A DNA stretch of 64,000 nucleotides from Spinacia oleracea (lineage: Eukaryota; Streptophyta; Magnoliopsida; Caryophyllales; Amaranthaceae). The DNA lies in assembly GCF_020520425.1 (NCBI RefSeq), contig NC_079491.1:20699449-20763448 (forward strand), in the 5' to 3' direction. A program made the translations under genes and the position numbers. The notes below the pieces were generated by a model, which had not been told where the DNA came from, did no database searches, and saw only the letters and a list, made by a program, of their open reading frames with translations. This document shows positions 36,101 to 45,639 of this stretch, one piece after another (positions within the stretch are counted from its first letter, which is position 1; each line of letters begins with the position of its first letter).

Positions 36101-37126
36101 TGTTCCTTCCTTAAGACTTGTAGCATTGCTTCTATTTTTATTCTAGTTTTACATGAGTCTTATTCTCCACTTGAAATTTTCTCAAGGGGGTTGTAGACAT
36201 CCTCCCTCCACATTACATGTTAATATGTATCGGCTTTAGTCAAATGGGGCCCAGGCTAAGCTATCATTGGCTCCTCTTCACCTTGGTGCTTGAGAGGCAC
36301 CAAAGACATAGTGAAACTTGGAAAGAGAAAGTCACTTGGCAAATAGTTTCTACTGGTCATTCTATTTAATAAATCAAGTTTAACTGCTCATTGATCAATT
36401 CAAACAAAATGAGACGTGGAGAATATGTGTTAGATAGTCATATTGAATTCTTTCTCAAAATGAACTAATTAATTGCAGGTGGGTGTTATTGCGACACCAC
36501 ACATCCAGTCGTTTGATCTCACCGAAAAAGAGCACTTCATTATTCTTGGCTGTGATGGCCTTTGGGGGGTATGTTTGTGTTCACTTCTATCTTTTTGTCA
36601 TAATTGTATACCTTAATGTGGAGATTTAAGTGACGAGTATTTTGTGGTTGTAGGTGCTTGGACCTAGTGATGCTGTTGATTTTGTGCACAAGCTCTTAAA
36701 AGTAAGTCAGCAGACATTGTACTTGAATTCTATTATATATGTGTTTTCTTTTACTCAGTACTCTATACTATGGCTTTAAGACTATCAAATATGGCTTTAT
36801 ATGTTTGGTTATTGGCCTTCCTTTTAAATGTTTTTTATATCCGAACATACCATCTTTTATTTATCTGCTGATTTCCACATAGCTTATCTTAGTATGCTCT
36901 TCTTGAGATACGGTTATGGAGTCCTTGTGGAGCTTGCGTGGCAACAGAAGCATACGTATAATTCTGCAGTATAAATCTCAAATGAGGATGTTTTGATATG
37001 GACTTTATTTTGCAGGAAGGTGTACCTGTTGCGAATGTTTGCCGCCGGCTTGTCAGAGAAGCTGTTCTTGAGAGAGGTTGCAAGGATAACTGCACTGCAG
37101 TGATCATTGTTTTCAGACACAAATAG
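15164..37126 (+). CDS. Protein phosphatase 2C, 353 aa, 10 exons (At1g18030/PP2C8-like)
   Basis: Ser/Thr phosphatase of the Mg/Mn-dependent PPM family. Exons: 15164-15489, 18191-18299, 20753-20789, 20876-20920, 29001-29053, 30370-30528, 35150-35233, 36479-36568, 36654-36701, 37016-37126 (TAG). Phases join without a break. Motifs: RHTMED (87-92), DGHGG (117-121, metal-binding Asp), GGWHDGATA (173-181), IGDAKAV (GDA 197-199), SRAFGD (261-266), GCDGLW (295-300), CKDN (339-342). Length and intron positions match my recollection of Arabidopsis At1g18030 (about 351 aa). Residues 1-80 are variable, Ser/Lys-rich and contain KRK and LKKPK, possibly a nuclear signal. Introns 1, 2, 4 and 6 are 2.7, 2.5, 8.1 and 4.6 kb and carry most of the listed transposons; unlisted intron DNA holds nothing I recognise. 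Exon 2 has two candidate donors; only GTGTGT at 18300 keeps the frame. Confidence 0.93.
15908..16232. mobile_element. Tourist-like MITE in PP2C intron 1 (325 bp)
   Basis: Ends GGCTCTTTTTGG...GTGTAAAACG and CGTTTTACACCAAACCAAAC followed by AGAGCC, with TTA on both sides (15905-15907, 16233-16235). The GGCTCTGTTTGG terminus and 3-bp TTA duplication fit PIF/Harbinger. Confidence 0.85.
22509..23042. mobile_element. hAT-type non-autonomous element in PP2C intron 4 (534 bp)
   Basis: Ends TAGGGGTGTGCA and TGCACACCCCTA with an 8-bp target duplication, CTCGTGGC (22501-22508) and CTCATGGC (23043-23050), one mismatch. Both subterminal regions are arrays of GGTCCGGTCCGG-type repeats in inverted orientation, around an AT-rich core. 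No transposase. Confidence 0.9.
23300..23880 (+). pseudogene. L1-type LINE reverse transcriptase relic in PP2C intron 4
   Basis: Broken plus-strand reading frames resemble the L1 RT segment: WIKGALFTSYF, LVNGLSRNC, then SRFEAR and LACFLVPF, corresponding to the RGLRQGDPLSPFLF block, and later FGVDSKLTLDSVNE. Several stops and shifts. I cannot set exact borders or a target duplication. Confidence 0.6.
24190..24626. mobile_element. hAT-type MITE in PP2C intron 4 (437 bp)
   Basis: Ends CTGTGTTACTTCGAC and GTCCGAGTAACATAG with a perfect 8-bp duplication ATCAAATG (24182-24189, 24627-24634). Inside the ends are GACACGGGTATGG-type GC-rich repeats in inverted orientation around a T-rich core. Confidence 0.88.
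26690..27055 (+). pseudogene. Degenerate RTE LINE 3' fragment in PP2C intron 4
   Basis: A plus-strand reading EEMCNLRWMCGNE matches the AEMRMLRWMCGHT block of plant RTE elements; the segment ends in TTGTTGTTGTAG, like the RTE tail. Heavily mutated. Confidence 0.5.
28190..28523. mobile_element. Palindromic Mutator-type MITE in PP2C intron 4 (334 bp)
   Basis: Nearly the whole element is an inverted repeat with arms of about 140 bp, from GGATTTTTTGGATAAAACCA to TGGTTTTATCCAAAAAATCC. Arms are almost identical, so insertion is recent. A perfect 9-bp target duplication TTTGTAGAA flanks it (28181-28189, 28524-28532), as Mutator-like elements make. The unpaired centre is only about 50 bp. Confidence 0.9.
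29339..29508. mobile_element. Tourist-like MITE, decayed right end, PP2C intron 4-5 region
   Basis: Left end GGCCCTGTTTGGTTCAACTT preceded by TAA; right end AATAAGTTGAACAAAATCGA is its imperfect inverse. It lies in intron 5, about 290 bp after exon 5. The right TAA is mutated, so the right border is approximate. Confidence 0.65.
32620..32777 (+). pseudogene. Copia reverse transcriptase fragment in PP2C intron 6
   Basis: One plus-strand frame reads VVKGYYYEKSIDLEDTFDPV, PRVEAIKI, stop, IAFAAFMGFRLYQ. This matches the copia RT block (VAKGYxQxxGIDYxETFAPVAR, FAAxMxFKLYQMDV). One internal TAA, and no flanking RT remains. Confidence 0.82.
32955..33914 (-). mobile_element. 5'-truncated RTE LINE with 14-bp target duplication (960 bp)
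   Basis: Minus strand: C-terminal RT region ending at 33313, with YLGSIIQNDGELDGDVAHRI, RPALLYGTKCWAVK, AEMRMLRWMCGHTRKDR, ENRLRWFGHVSRKP, GRGRPKKTWRKVIEHDM. A 3' region follows, ending in (TTG)n (32955-32978). It is flanked by AGGAAGTGTGGAAG (32941-32954, 33915-33928). The first 29 codons of the ORF that opens at 33999 belong to host sequence beyond the insertion, not to the LINE. No stop interrupts the coding part. Antisense within PP2C intron 6. Confidence 0.92.
34488..34736. mobile_element. Stowaway-like MITE in PP2C intron 6 (249 bp)
   Basis: Ends CTTCCTCCGTTTTTTTTAAC and AAAAGAAACCAGAGGAAG, with TA on both sides; AACTTGCACCATTTG near the left end pairs with CAAATGGTGCAAGT near the right. 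Confidence 0.82.
35590..36022 (+). pseudogene. Degenerate RTE LINE 3' fragment in PP2C intron 7
   Basis: A plus-strand frame reads GAEMCMLVWMCGNTLSDRTR and RESRLRWFWENVRH, corresponding to the AEMRMLRWMCGHT and ENRLRWFGHV blocks of RTE. The 3' part CATGCAGCCGACCCCCATCC is the conserved RTE tail, ending in TTGTTGTC. Opposite orientation to the intron 6 copy. Confidence 0.7.
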
Positions 37127-37560
37127 GGTATTAACTTGTTTTAATCTTTTGAAGAAAGTACTAAGTAGGCATTTCTTCTTCTGGTAAGTCTTATGAAACA
37201 CGAGGGCTTGACAGTGGCGCTTGTACATCTAAAAATGTTGAGGTTTTCCTATTTGTTGTGCAATATGTATCTTCCTTAATTACTTAACCTAGTGACTTAG
37301 GTGGAGGGTCCTGTTGTATCTGTAGTCTGCCTACAGTTACACCACCGGATTTATCATTTATATGTACTATACATCATGTCCTCACTCACTTTGGCGTGCT
37401 CATTGATACTCCAAACTAATGTTTGTTGGATTTAAGGAGGTTAAATACAACTGTTTTCGGGTACCACACTCAAAGTGGACTCAAATATTTTAGTTACCCA
37501 ACACGATACGTATTATACAACTTGTTTGTTAACCTAATTACGACTGAGTTTACTAAAGAA

Positions 37561-37665
37561 TAACAACAAAGCCTTCCCTTCAAAAAAAAAAAACAACAAA
37601 GCCTTAATCCCAAAATGATATGGGATTGTCTAACATGAACCGACATAGGAGATCGTCAATGTGAA
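37561..37665 (-). mobile_element. RTE LINE 3' tail fragment
   Basis: AACAACAAAGCCTTAATCCC and TCTAACATGAACCGACATAG match the 3' end of the intron 6 RTE copy (32962-33030). The AACAACAAAGCCTT start is repeated (37561 and 37592), separated by an A-run. It begins about 435 bp after the PP2C stop. Confidence 0.75.
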
Positions 37666-39420
37666 AAATATCATAAAAAAATAATTTATAAATAAAATTG
37701 CTGAAGAATATCATGTTTTTTCTTTGTTTCCAAAATCAACCTATAGGTACAAGTTCCAATCTAAATTTCTCACTTCGTATATGCAAAAAGTTTTAACTAA
37801 ATTAGTCGAGCCCAGAAAGTGGGGCAAATTCTTTTATAAGATGGTCTAATGCTTAATTTGGTCACACTAGGTCTCAAGCTAAACTAGAAAATGGAAGTTT
37901 TAAAAAAATATTGCTTTTCATTTAGCTTTGAACAAGTTACTAAAAATATACATTGAAGTTAAGAAAATTCATCAGGAACTACGTAGTACGTAATTCATAA
38001 AAATAAGTTTCTGTGAAAATAAATGTTCTAAAAATCTATCTTAAAATTAGCTTTTGTGAAAATATATTTTAGAAAGAGATTTTCCAAAATACTACCCTCT
38101 AGATTTGCCTCTTTACGAGTTGCCACCTCGAATTTTTATTTTTGTTACTCAAAATTTAATCTCACACTTTAAATTAACAAACTCAAGTTAGATTTCGACT
38201 AACTTTACCAGAAAGTGATATCATAAATCTATTTTTCTCTCAATTAAATGATTTCGGATAAAAAAAAACTCTAATCCCCCTTGTATTCCTTTCTTCTATT
38301 TCCTTAAAGCCCATTGTTCTTTTCATTCTTCCATAAAATGTCCACTAAACCCTATTTTACTCTCCCCATTTTATAAGTTCACCAACAAAACAAATTACTT
38401 GCTCAATGCCAATAGTGAACTAAAATTACAATGTAAACAACTTGTTACTCTTTAAGTCTTAACTTGGAAAGTGTTTAACAACTTGCTCATTATCCTTCCT
38501 AACAACACATAAGTATTTTACTTTTAATTGCTTTATTTATTAGATTACTTATCAAAAATTATATCACTAGAGATTATGCATGATTATATAAGAAAGATCC
38601 TTTATACATACGAAGTATATTTTTGGAATAGAAAGATCGACAAATAATGACTTTAGTTTTTTAAAAAAAACAAAGAAATCTTTTCAATAATACAATCAAT
38701 CAGTTCGATCAGTGATGTCAAAAATAAAATGAAGCTTGTTAATAAAAACAAAGAAATCTTTTCAATAATAGAAACAATGAGTGATGATTAATGAAGTCAA
38801 CTGTACAAACGGTACAAATAATCCTAGTCTTAAATTTGTTGTTGGTACAAATCAATTTGAGCCTAATTATTGGAAACTGACTTAGCTACCTGTACAACAT
38901 GCCATACTTATACTTTGTCCCCTCTTAAAGATTCAATGTTTTAGACAAGTTTGTTATGCAATCACTTGAGAATTATTCCCTGTTATCAACATGAGGAACC
39001 TAAATAACTTCCTAATCAAATCAACCAAAAAAACAACAGCTCCCGATATAATTATAAATTCTTGTAAAAGACCGTTTGATAGTTAATTAAACTATCATAT
39101 CACATATACGATGTTACCCACATTCTATTCAAGTGAAATAGGATCGAGTATGGTTTGACATTAAGTATATCACAAAAAGATGCTCCGGAGAAATGCGTGA
39201 ATAATGTAAACGTCCAAATTGTGAATTATAAAAACAAGGAGGAAGTATATAATTCTTAATTAATAAATTAATTTCCAATCAGCTTGTAAGTTGAAATTCA
39301 TTAGATAGTAAAGCACATGAAAATATTCTAATCACGCAGTTGGTTATATTGTATGCACTGCATGATGACAATGCTATTATGTCAATGGGGACTTTATTTT
39401 TTATATTTTTGGGTCCATAA
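37666..39420. other. Intergenic, AT-rich, no gene seen
   Basis: A local duplication ACAAAGAAATCTTTTCAATAATA (partial, near 38680 and 38750) is the only structure noted between PP2C and the WAT1-like gene. Confidence 0.4.
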
Positions 39421-39425
39421 TTTCA

Positions 39426-39433
39426 TATATAAG
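39426..39433 (+). promoter_or_regulatory. TATA box of the WAT1-like gene
   Basis: TATATAAG lies 82 bp upstream of the ATG at 39515, at the spacing expected for a short plant 5' leader. Confidence 0.6.
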
Positions 39434-39514
39434 TACCATAATCAATATACCATAAGCTTCAAAACCACAAAGTGAAATATCATAAAGTTGCTAATTAATA
39501 AATTACTAAAAAAA

Positions 39515-41648
39515 ATGGCAAATTTGAGTAAATGTTCAGAGAAAACGAAGTTATTAATGGGACTACTTGCCCTTCAACTATGTTTTGCAGGATATCACAT
39601 TGTCTCTAGAGTTGCACTCAATATTGGTGTTAGTAAAGTTGTATATCCCGTTTATAGAAATATCATTGCTTTGCTCGTATTAGGTCCTATCGCGTTTTTT
39701 CTAGAAAGGTACGTAAAATATTATTATTGTTCGTTTTTCTTCTTGGCCAGTCGATAATAGACAAGTACAGAGTTTATAGCAAGTATGTATGTATCCGATG
39801 TGATTGTGGTGTGTTTATAATTGTTGATTTCCAATTTTACAGGAAAGAAAGACCACCTCTTAGTTTCTCCTTGTTGGTTGAGTTTTTCTTTCTAGCACTT
39901 CTGGGGTATGTCACATTATACATTCAAGTTACTTAACTTCTTAATAATGTTTTATTTTTATTTTTATTTTTATTTTTATTTTTGGCAAATAATAATGATA
40001 ATGTTATTATGTTGCTCTGTGTAATAGTGTCACTGCCAATCAAGGATTCTACATTTTGGGTTTGTATTATGCATCTCCAACTTTCGCCTCAGCGATGCAA
40101 AATTCGGTCCCTGCCATTACGTTTGTCTTGGCTACTATCCTAAGGTACAATATTTATTTTAATTTTCATGTAAGGTTGCATAATTAAACGCATAAGTTGT
40201 GTAAGATCAGTAGCTAACCGTATTTGCTGTGTTTTGCTGTGTAATTTTGTAGACTAGAAGAAGTGAACATATTAAATAGACATGGGATAGCAAAAGTAGT
40301 GGGAACAATTGCAAGTGTTGGAGGTGCAACCATCATTACTTTATACAAAGGCTTTCCATTGTTGCACCTTACAGTTACAGAGCAGCCTCAGTCTCAATCT
40401 CAGGGGATTAATTTCGCGGCAGAAAATGAGACGCAGAATTTTACATGGGGTTGCATATTCCTTCTTGGACATTGCTTCTCCTGGGCTGGTTGGATGGTTT
40501 ATCAGGTTGGCTTCTTATCCTTAAGGCCCTGTTCTTTTGGACTTTTTTGCAGTTCCATTCAGTTCAGTTCAGTTCAGCTCCATTAAGTTCAGTTCATTTC
40601 AGTTTAGTTCAGCCAAATAAAGTTCAGAAGAACAGGCCTAACTCTTTAAAACTAAAATGGGTTACTAGTTTGCTAACATTTTGTCATTTTTTGCAGGCAT
40701 CAGTGCTGAAGAAGTACCCAGCAAAACTGTCCCTTACATCATACACATGCTTCTTCGGATTAGTACAGTTTCTCGCTATTGCAGCCTTCACAGAGACTGA
40801 TATTGAGCACTGGAAAATTGCATCAGGAGAAGAGGTTTTAACCATTTTGTACGCGGTATGCAATTCTTGCCTCTTCTGTTTTGTTTATAAAAAGATAACT
40901 ATACAAGTTTCACTTTTGACTTTTGATTACTAATCATAGCAAATTAACAAAGCTATGTTATTGTACAAATATGTTCAGGGAATCGTTGCATCTGGACTGG
41001 TGATATCCCTACAAACATGGTGTATTCATAAAGGAGGGCCTGTATGTGTCGCGGTATTCCAACCTGTACAAACCATCCTAGTTGCTATTATGGCTGCTCT
41101 GTTTCTTGGTGATCAGCTCTATTCTGGAGGGTAAGTCATTCTCTTAACAACATGCATGTTTGATGTTTATGTCTAAGATCAATCAATTATTATGCACCAT
41201 CATTTGTTTCAATATTATTTCGTCCCCTCATAATAAATAATTGTTCTACTTAATCAACAAAACACTCTGTACATTAGTTGTGTAGTTTAAGATAAACTCT
41301 CCATCAATATCCAACCATCTCTTCATCAAACTCAATCATAGACCTTCTCATACATACAAGCTCACATGCTGATGTACTTACAGAGCATGTGAGCAGGAAA
41401 ATGTGAGGAGGTGCACCTAGAGCTACGTGCACTCAAGTAAGGTAACTTATTTGTTTTTATGTTTTTCTGGTTGCAGGATATTAGGAGCAGTAGTGATAAC
41501 AGTAGGTTTATACATGGTAATATGGGGAAAATCAAACGAGTACAACAACATGGTAAACCAAGAAACAGAAGATGAATTGAGAAAGCATCTAATAATGAAC
41601 AAAGGAGAAGAAGATTCTTCTTCTTGTATTACATCTGACATCCCTTGA
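39515..41648 (+). CDS. WAT1-related (EamA-type) membrane transporter, 369 aa, 7 exons
   Basis: Exons: 39515-39708, 39843-39905, 40028-40144, 40253-40505, 40697-40855, 40979-41130, 41477-41648 (TGA), all GT-AG and in phase. The family (Walls Are Thin 1, formerly nodulin MtN21-like) has ten membrane helices in two EamA repeats and sits in tonoplast or plasma membrane; WAT1 itself is a vacuolar auxin exporter. Seen here: LCFAGYHIVSRVALNIGVSK and PVYRNIIALLVLGPIAFFLER (helices 1-2), VTANQGFYILGL and SPTFASAMQNSVPAITFVLA (3-4), then ITLYKG, GCIFLLGHCFSWAGWMVYQ, SLTSYTCFFGLVQFLAIAAF, GIVASGLVISLQTWCIHKGG, VFQPVQTILVAIMAALFLGD and a final helix before a hydrophilic Asp/Glu/Ser-rich tail. Closest to WAT1 (At1g75500) by memory; substrate not inferable. 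Start fixed by similarity, with AAAAATGG context. Confidence 0.92.
40525..40638. mobile_element. Small Tourist-like MITE in WAT1-like intron 4 (114 bp)
   Basis: Ends GGCCCTGTTCTTTTGGACTT and AAGTTCAGAAGAACAGGCC with TAA on both sides (40522-40524, 40639-40641). The interior is a run of TTCAGTTCAG repeats. It starts only 19 nt after the exon 4 donor (40506). Confidence 0.85.
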
Positions 41649-42205
41649 AATCAGCATACACTTAAGTCTCAAGTTCAATTCAGCCAGCGTGACAGCAATT
41701 TCAAATGTAAATCATGTTTTCTTGTCCATACCTTATGCTGGATAGTGGATTGCCTTTAATTTTAAGTTTTTTTTTTTTTAATAGAGAGCTTAATTAACAC
41801 CCCCATTGTATATTCTTGTATTAATTTAGTACTCATATTAGAAGTTTGATTGCGGCGATTAATTGAACTAATACGTTCAACGCCAATCATTGTAGTTAAT
41901 AAACTTTACTTAGCTCCCACTAAATACGAACTTTATTGTACGACAAGATAACTTTTATGCAGTTTTGTGTAACTTTAAATTAGTTTTTTTTGTAATTTTT
42001 AATAGGTTTTAATTAACATTTATATTATTAAAAAAAAAGTTGATAGATAAACATTTTTAAGGGCTAAAATAATTAATTTAATACATTATTAGTGATGTTG
42101 AATAAATAATCTAATATTTATATATATATATATATATATGAAGGTGAGTTTTTTCTAGAGTATTTAGAGCGTCCAAGTAAGATTGTCCAGTCACATAATC
42201 AAATA
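41649..42205. other. WAT1-like 3' flank, with (TA)n
   Basis: Probable 3' UTR followed by AT-rich spacer ending in a (TA)n run at about 42119-42138. No gene seen. Confidence 0.5.
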
Positions 42206-42214
42206 TTAATTTTA

Positions 42215-43499
42215 CGGATATTTCATGAAATACCCCCGAGTTTTGACGTAATTCACCAAATGCCCATTAAGTTTCGATAATACATAAAATACCCCTATTC
42301 CAAAACTTAATACACGAAATACCCCTATTTCAATACTAAATACACCAAATGTCTTTAATGACGTCATCAACCCCATAAAAAAAATTAATTACCGTCTAAT
42401 TAACCCACCTAATTCCTAATTAACATCCCTAATCAACCCACCCATTAAAAAACCCAATTAACCCATTCATTAACCCACTAATCCACCCATTTCTTTTTCT
42501 TCTCTCTCCCCCCTTCCTTCCTCCATTTACTTACCAGAAAGATCCCATCAACCAGCCAACCATCACCACCATTATTCGACCCCTAGCTTATTTTCTCTCT
42601 CTTTGCTGAACCCATCACCACCAACTATCACCACCATCCCATTAACCATGGCTCAGCTCGCCTTCCTCCCCCTCCCCTCCCTCTTCCCACTCATTGTGAA
42701 CCCCATTGAAAGACAAAAAAAAAATCCAATTATATCGACGAATCAAGGAAGGGAAAGAATTCAATTTGGAGATGATGATGGATATCGACAACATCAGCAA
42801 CATGAGTGAGATTATTGCAACACCAATTTAAGAATTCGTAGATAAGAATTGGAGTTTTGTTTTTCTGATTTTTAATTTTCGTTTTTCTCTTCCTATTTTT
42901 CGTTCTTTAGCATACCCTATTTGTTTGGTTAGAATAACGAGCAGCAGCAGTAGCAATTAAATGGAGAAAAGTAGCGGCGGCGAATAGGGAGATTAGAGCA
43001 GCTAGAATTCGATTTTAGGAATTAAATCACAAATTTCAGATTCTTTTTCTTTTGTTCTTCAATTTTCAGAAACCGTTTTCTTCAATTTTGGAATTCAAAT
43101 TCAATTTTTAAATAAGAGAGGTAAGTGTTGGGTGTTGCCATGGAAGCTCGGAGACTTGTTCTCTTCAATTTCAATCTTCTCAAATACAAAAATAGAGTTT
43201 CAGAGAAGTTAATTGAGGGGTTGAGGAAATTGACAGCCATGGAAAGATACTGGTAGAAGAAGGGGGGGGGGGGAGAGAGAAAATAAAAAAGAAACAGGTG
43301 GATTAATTAGTAGTTTAGTAGATTAATTGGGGAAAATGGGTTAATGGGTGAATTAAATTGGTTAATTAGGGTTGATGACGTCATAAGGGTATTTCGTGTA
43401 TTAAGTTTTGGAATAGGGGTATTTTATGTATTATCGAAACTTGATGGGCGTTTGGTGAATTATGCAAAAACTCGGGGGCATTTCATGAAATATCCTCCG
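42215..43499. mobile_element. Mutator-like non-autonomous element with long TIRs (1285 bp)
   Basis: Inverted termini of about 200 bp or more: CGGATATTTCATGAAATACC at left, CATTTCATGAAATATCCTCCG at right, continuing through TTCCAAAACTTAATACACGA and its inverse to ATGACGTCATCAACCC (left) and GGGTTGATGACGTCAT (right). The target duplication is TTAATTTTA (42206-42214) against TTACTTTTA (43500-43508), 9 bp with one mismatch. The 0.7 kb interior carries CT-rich leader-like DNA and a short ORF (42603-42809, Met-Ala-Gln start inside), which could be captured gene sequence. No transposase. Confidence 0.87.
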
Positions 43500-43508
43500 T
43501 TACTTTTA

Positions 43509-44084
43509 TTTTTAAATGATAAATAATGAGATAAAATTGAATATAATAAGAGTCAAATACTGGTAAAAGACAATAAGAGATAAATTTTGCTAGGAGTCTA
43601 AATAATAAATAAATACTTAGTAAAAGATAATAATAGATAAATTTTACATAAACTATTTATTAGAAGCCAACTATCATGTTCTATATAATAATACAGCTAC
43701 ATTACACACACAAAAATGTCATTAACAAATAGCTATTTATGACGGGCTCAAATCCCGTGTTTTAAGTGAAATATTCTACGAAAGAGTATTTAATTACTGA
43801 CATTATCGATATATGTGATGAAGTAGTCAATTATGACGACCCAACCCCCTTTCACAACGCGCATGTGACAGAATCACCTTGTAATTGTTCTTTTACGACG
43901 GAAAATCTTATCATTAATACTTTTACCCATAAAAAGTAACAAATCATGTATTCCCTCTGTTATTTAGGTTTTTAATAAATAGTAAAATAATGTATTATTT
44001 TTATAACAAAAAAGTGAAATGTTATAAGTTTATAAGTCAATTGCAATTGTAACAAATAACAATGCATCTTCTACACGCAAGGTA
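43509..44084. other. Intergenic, AT-rich
   Basis: Repeated TAAAAGA(C/T)AATAA(G/T)AGATAAATTTT units (43563 and 43621) with nothing gene-like. Confidence 0.4.
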
Positions 44085-44680
44085 AAGCTGTCGGCCCGAT
44101 GATCCAAGCGCGCAAGGCCCATCGAGCGCAGCAGCTCGCCATCGCGGAGCAAGGCCCATGGCCTACGGCTGGGCGCGCGCGGGACAGCAGCAACGGCAAC
44201 GCACAACATCGAGGCCCAAGGCCCACAACTGTGTGTGGCTACGCGTGCTCATGGGCTTGTGCGAGAATGTTGGCCAGCCTAAGGCCTTTGTGCTTTGGCC
44301 GATTGGTGTTATAACCTTAGGGTTATAACACCACCCCTCCCATTATGTTTTTCCAACTCACTACTTTACGTAATTCAGTTTAACCAAAATCAAAAAGAGA
44401 AACCCTAATCTCTTTTGAGCCTCCGTTCAAACTGTTCTTCCCTAGAAGAAAAAAAATATCTTGAATGACTTCTAAGCCATCGATCTCAAGACGGATCTGA
44501 ACGTGTCGGTGAACCAAGTAGAGGAACGACATCTAGAGTTCTTGTTTGTGTTCGTGGTACGTTGAATCTAAGGAAAACACGCTACAAACTTAAGTCTGCT
44601 TGATCTGTACTTTATACATGGTTTCTGGCTTTGAGGATTATTCCGCTGCGTTAATATGTTTTTAACTGTATTCCCCTACA
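44085..44680 (+). mobile_element. Right part of a copia-type LTR, related to the LTR at 4067-5494
   Basis: A GC-rich island (44090-44290, GCGCAAGGCCCATCGAGCGC type) is followed by AGAGGAACGACATCTAGAGT, AACACGCTACAAACTTAAGT, TTTCTGGCTTTGAGGATTAT and TTCCGCTGCG. The order parallels the minus-strand LTR (GGAGGGACGACATTTGGAGT, GGCACGCTACAACATGTATG, TTTCCTGGCTTTATGG, TTCCGCATG). It ends CCCCTACA with no primer site after it, so a solo or truncated LTR. I could not place its left end. Confidence 0.6.
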
Positions 44681-45550
44681 AAATTCACTTAACTAATCCT
44701 CAAATTCAACAACGAGATCATAAAAAACGAAAACCCTCACCTATATCTTTACCTTTACCGTCGTTATCTCCACCTTTTTAGAGACCACTTGTCGACAACG
44801 ATAAGGTGAGCTTTGATGTAAATGATGTCGAACTCCCTAAAATTTAGATCTGAACCTAACCAAAGAGATCCTCCAGAAATTGCAACCTTAAACCATAACT
44901 TTACCTTTTACCCACTGGTGAATCAGACTCAGATAACACGAAGTGGCAGTGTTAGGGATAGAATTAGAGTTTAGATAACCAAGGTTCTACATTGAATAGA
45001 TATGATTCCCAAAAACTCTGTTAAGATCCGATAAAGCAATATTAACCTCGGCCGACGACCACCTTCTTTGAATAAAGGGCATCAAGGAGGATGAGGAGTA
45101 CCCTAAGATCTTCTCGTTGGCAACCCGACCTAAGCGAAACTCATGCCACCGACGAGCTTTTGGTGGAAACGGTTGATGAGGAGATTTAAAGATGAGGGTT
45201 TTTTAAGAGAGGAAGTTTTAGAGAGAAGCTACGTGTTGCCATTTTCTAAGGAAAATTTGTCAAATACAACCCAATCATTTGTCTCTTTTCCAATTAAAAC
45301 CTCAAACTTTCAAATTTGTAAATTACAAACTTAAACTTATATCTCAACTTGAAATTACAACCTCGGGTCATTTTCGATAATAACAATCGGAATATGATGT
45401 CATTAATCTTATTAAAATACAATTATATAATTTCTTAAAAAAATGAATAATAGGTTTGTATGGAATTATTTAATTTTGGTTTATAGCTTTTTTGGAGTTA
45501 TTTTTTTGTTTTTTGAATTATTATATCAAAGACATCATATTATGTTTTTC
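44681..45550. other. Intergenic, no gene seen
   Basis: Mixed sequence, possibly decayed retroelement DNA after the LTR. CAAAC/CTCAAACTTTCAAA motifs near 45290 recur inverted near 54560. Confidence 0.35.
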
Positions 45551-45570
45551 AAAAGGTCTTGTGCGCAACA

Positions 45571-45596
45571 GGTGTACGTTAATATTAACGTACACC
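45571..45596 (+). repeat. Perfect 26-bp palindrome, copy 2 of the palindrome-bearing repeat
   Basis: Half-site GGTGTACGTTAAT followed by its exact inverse ATTAACGTACACC. Flanks AAGGTCTTGTGCGCAACA and CACACGTGCGAAATTTTTCA align with the minus strand of 14463-14540. Confidence 0.8.
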
Positions 45597-45639
45597 AAAA
45601 GCTTCACACGTGCGAAATTTTTCAACACAGTCGTATAAC

